Source: Linum tenue
Lineage: Eukaryota; Streptophyta; Magnoliopsida; Malpighiales; Linaceae
NCBI GenBank assembly: GCA_946122785.1
Contig: CAMGYJ010000010.1
Span: forward strand, 52,576,162 to 52,640,161
DNA length: 64,000 bases
Direction: 5' to 3'
The notes under the pieces were generated by a model. The model searched no databases. It worked only from the letters and a program-made list of their open reading frames with translations, and had not been told where the DNA came from. Within the stretch, counting starts at the first letter, position 1, and the number at the start of each line of letters is the position of its first letter. The position numbers and the translations under genes are program-made. Positions 60,705 to 64,000 of the stretch are shown here, piece by piece.

Positions 60705-63700
60705 AAGCAACGATTTAGGCCAATTTATTTTCGGATGGCATTTTCGTAATTTATGGGCCGACGAAAGGCCATTTTCTTTGGATTTTGAAGGCTACAGGTC
60801 ACGGATTCGGCCTGAGGCTATTTTTCAACAATGATTAAGTCCATTAAGCACCGATTTGAGCGGATTTATTCCGGGTCAATTTTTGGCAGATTCCAAATGG
60901 GTACCATCTCAGATTTTGGGCGATTTTTCCAAAATGCCATTTTCTTTTGATTCTTGAAGCTACAGATCACGAAATCAGGTCGGAGCTAGTCTCCACCGAT
61001 AATGATGTCTATTGATCCTATTCTCCACAGAAGATAAGTCCATTAAGCACTGATTTGGGCCAATATATTTTCGGATGGCATTTTCGTAATTTATAGGGCG
61101 AACGAAAGGCCATTTTTTTTTATTTTGAAGGCTACATGTCACGGATTCGACCTGAGGCTATTTTTCAAAATTGATTAAGTCAATTAAGCACCGATTTGGG
61201 CGGATTTATTCAGGGTCATTTTTGGCAGATTCCGAAGGGGTACCATCACAGATTTCTGGCGATTTTTCCGACATGCCATTTTCTTTCGATTCTTGAAGCT
61301 ACAGATCATGGAATTAGGCCGAGGCTATTCTCCACCGATAATAAAGTATATTGATCCTATTCTCCGTGGATGATAAGTCCATTAAGCACCGATTTGGGAC
61401 AATTTATTTTCGGATGGCATTTTCGTAATTTATGGGGGGACGAAAGGCCATTTTCTTTGGATTTTGAAGGCTACAGGTCACGGATTCAGCCTGAGATTAT
61501 TCTTCAACGATGATTAAGTCCATTAAGCACCTCTTAAGGCGGATTTATTCCGGGTCAATTTTCGGAAGATTCCAAATGGGTACCATCACAGATTTCGTGC
61601 GATTTTTCCGAAATGCCATTTCATTGGACTTTAGAGGATACAGATCACGGAATCAGGCCGAGGCTAGTCTCCACCGACAATGAAGTCTTTTAATCCTATT
61701 CTCCACGGATGATAAGTCCACTAAGCAACGATTTAGGCCAATTTATTTTCGGATTGAATTTTCGTAATTTATGGGGCGACAAAAGGCCATTTTCTTTGGA
61801 TTTTGAAGGCTACAGGTCACGGATTCGGCCTGAGGCTATTTTTCAACAATGATTAAGTCCATTAAACACCGATTTGAGCAGATTTATTCCGGGTCAATTT
61901 TTTGCAGATTCCAAAGGGGTCATAGATTTCGAGCGATTTTTCCGAAATGCCATTTCATTGGACTCTAGAGGATACAGATCACGGAATCAGGGCGAGGCTA
62001 GTCTCCACCGACAATGACGTCTATTGATCCTATTCTCCACGGATGATAAGTCCATTAAGCACTGATTTGGGCCAATATATTTTCGGATGGCATTTTCGTA
62101 ATTTATAGGGCGAACGAAAGGCCATTTTCTTTGGATTTTGAATGCTACATGTCACGGATTCGGCCTAAGGCTATTTTTCAACAATGATTATGTCAATTAA
62201 GCACCGATTTGGGCGGATTTATTCCTGGTCATTTTTGGCAGATTCCAAAGGGGTACCATCACAGATTTCGGGCGATTTTTCTGACATGCCATTTTCTTTC
62301 GATTCTTGAGCCTACAGATCACAGAATTAGGCCGAGGCTTTTCTCCACCGATAATAAAGTATATTGATCCTATTCTCCATGGATGAAAAGTCCATTAAGC
62401 ACCGATTTGGGACAATTTATTTTCGGATGGCATTTTCGTAATTTATGGGGTGACGAAAGGCCATTTTCATGGGATTTTGAAGGCTACAGGTCACGGATTC
62501 AGCCTAAGACTATTCTTCAACGATGATTAAGTTCATTAAGCACCGCTTAAGGCGGATTTATTCCGGATCAACTTTTCGGAAGATTCCAAATGGGTACCAT
62601 CACAGATTTCGTGCGATTTTTCCGAAATGCCGTTTTCAATGGATTCTGGCGGATACAGATCACGGAATCAGGACGAGGCTAGTCTCCACCGACAATGAAG
62701 TCTGCACCCACAATGAAGTCTATTGATCCTATTCTCCACGGATGATAAGTCCATTAAGCAACGATTTAGGCCAATTTATTTTCGGATGGCATTTTTCGTA
62801 ATTTATGTGGCGACGAAAACCAATTTTCTTTGGATTTTGAAGGCTACAGGTCACGGATTCTGCCTGAGGCTATTTTTCAACCACGCTTAACTCCATTAAG
62901 CACCGATTTGGGCGGATTTATTCCGGGTCAATTTTTGGCAGATTCCAAAGGGGTACCATCACAGATTTCGGGCGATTTTTCCAAAATGCCATTTTCTTTC
63001 GATTTTTGAGGCTACAGAACACGGAATCAGGCCGCAGTTATTCTCCACCGATAATGAAGTCTATTGATCCTATTCTCCACGGATGATAAGTCCATTAAGC
63101 ACCGATTTGGGCCAATTTATTTTCGGATGGCATTTTCGTAATTTATGGGCCGAACGAAAGTCCATTTTCTTTGGATTTTGAAAGCTACAGGTCGCGGATT
63201 CGGCCTCAGGCTATTTTTCAACAATGATTAAGTCCATTAATTACCTATTTGGGCGGATTTATTCCAGGTCTATTTTTGGCATATTCCAAAGGGGTACCAT
63301 CACTGATTTCGGGCGATTTTTTCGAAAATGCCATTTTCATTGGATTCTTGAGGATACAGATCACGGAATCAGGCCGCAGCTATTCTCCACCGATAATGAA
63401 GTCTATTGATCCTATTCTCCACGGATGATAAGTCCATCAAGCACCGATTTGGGCCAATTTATTTTCGGATGGCATTTTCGTAATTTATGGGCTGAACAAA
63501 AGGCCATTTTGTTTGCATTTTGAAAGCTACAGGTCGCGGATTCGGCCTGAGGCTATTTTTCAACAATGATTAAGTCCATTAAGAACCTATTTGGGCGGAT
63601 TTATTCCAGGTCTATTTTTGGCGGATTCCAAAGGGGAACCATCACTTATTTCGGGCGATTTTTCCGAAATGCCATTTTCATTGGATTCTTGAGGATACAG

Positions 63701-63780
63701 ATCACGAAATAAGGCCGAGGCTATTCTCCACCAATAATGAAGTCTATTGATCCAATTCTCCACCGATGATAAGTCCATTA
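60705..63780. repeat. Three-unit (about 1.01-1.02-kb) higher-order repeat
   Basis: The A variant AAGCAACGATTTAGGCC occurs near 60707, 61727, 62755 and 63779. Between them are the ACTGATTTGGGCCAATATA type (61047, 62060) and the GATTTGGGACAATTT type (about 61388, 62402). B units with CTTAAGGCGG and CAAATGGGTACC follow at about 61526 and 62538. This gives a trimer order repeated about three times. Confidence 0.75.
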
Positions 63781-64000
63781 AGCAACGATTTAGGCCAATT
63801 TATTTTCGGATGGTATTTTTCGTAATTTATGGGGCGACGAAAGGTAATTTTCTATGGATTTTGAAGGTTACAGGTCACGGATTCGGCCGGAGGCTATTTT
63901 TCAACAATGATTAAGTCCATTAAGCATCGATTTGGGCGGATTTATTCCAGGTCTATTTTTGGCATATACCAAAGGGTCTATTTTTGGCATATTCCAGGTC

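Larger units (their letters stand above)
39807..64000. repeat. Satellite array, right segment (about 71 units)
   Basis: The same 340-bp unit in the same orientation continues to the window end, so the array extends beyond it. Subfamilies change along the segment. Units before about 50 kb often have GGCACCGATTTGGGATG and AAGGAATC variants. From about 53 kb a CACCGCTTAAGGCGG variant appears. From about 59 kb AAGCAACGATTTAGGCC alternates with other types in a three-unit pattern. There is no gene or RNA. Confidence 0.97.

Noticed and set aside
1..64000. CRISPR-like array, because of regular repeats
   Set aside because: The units are contiguous 340-bp repeats without unique spacers, and the retrotransposons show the DNA to be from a plant.
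1..64000. CENP-B box in the satellite unit
   Set aside because: I looked for the spaced TTCG....A..CGGG pattern. TTCGGG and CGGG occur in B but not with the required spacing, so no box is claimed.

Overview
This window looks like plant heterochromatin. About 50.3 kb of the 64 kb is one tandem satellite DNA with a unit close to 340 bp (roughly 148 units by length). Two LTR retrotransposons are inserted in it. I see no host protein gene, rRNA, tRNA or CRISPR array. Plant origin is inferred from the retrotransposon families: a Ty1/copia Sirevirus-type element with an initiator-Met tRNA primer site, and a Ty3/gypsy Tat/Athila-like derivative with an Asp-tRNA primer site. The long single-family array suggests pericentromeric or centromeric DNA, but the sequence alone cannot prove that. 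I cannot name the species.

Layout: satellite 1-2409; Sirevirus-like element 2410-10544 (+ strand, 8135 bp, target duplication GATTA); satellite 10550-34227; non-autonomous gypsy-like element 34228-39801 (- strand, 5574 bp, target duplication TGTAC); satellite 39807-64000. Each satellite unit has two related halves, A (about 140 bp) and B (about 200 bp). Both end in a similar block and both begin with GATGAT(A/T)A-like sequence followed by TCCATTAAGCACCGATTT. B contains a 32-bp internal duplication, a nearly invariant KpnI site (GGTACC) and a 7-bp dyad; A has a 6-bp dyad. Larger repeat periods sit on top of the unit: about 4.07 kb (12 units), about 2.37 kb (7 units, seen in three separate places), about 1.01 kb (3 units), and a mosaic 5.3-5.8 kb duplication.

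The copia element is complete: LTR, PBS, gag, protease-integrase-RT-RNase H, a third ORF in the env-like position, PPT, LTR. I find one difference between its two 916-bp LTRs, so it inserted recently. Pol is broken by an extra T in a T-run next to the first cysteine of the integrase zinc finger. A paralogous satellite copy about 4.07 kb away keeps the empty target site, so the insertion is younger than that duplication. The gypsy-like element has 1432-bp LTRs with about 18 differences and is therefore older. It encodes a single 347-aa protein of unrecognised function and no protease, RT, RNase H or integrase, so it must have been mobilised in trans.

The many 60-118 codon ORFs in the satellite are by-products of the repeat and are not annotated as genes. 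The most unusual signals are the recurring seven-unit duplication size, the paired dyads in each satellite unit, the hairpin-rich LTRs, the third copia ORF and the orphan ORF of the gypsy-like element. I found no evidence for an unknown enzymatic or defence system.
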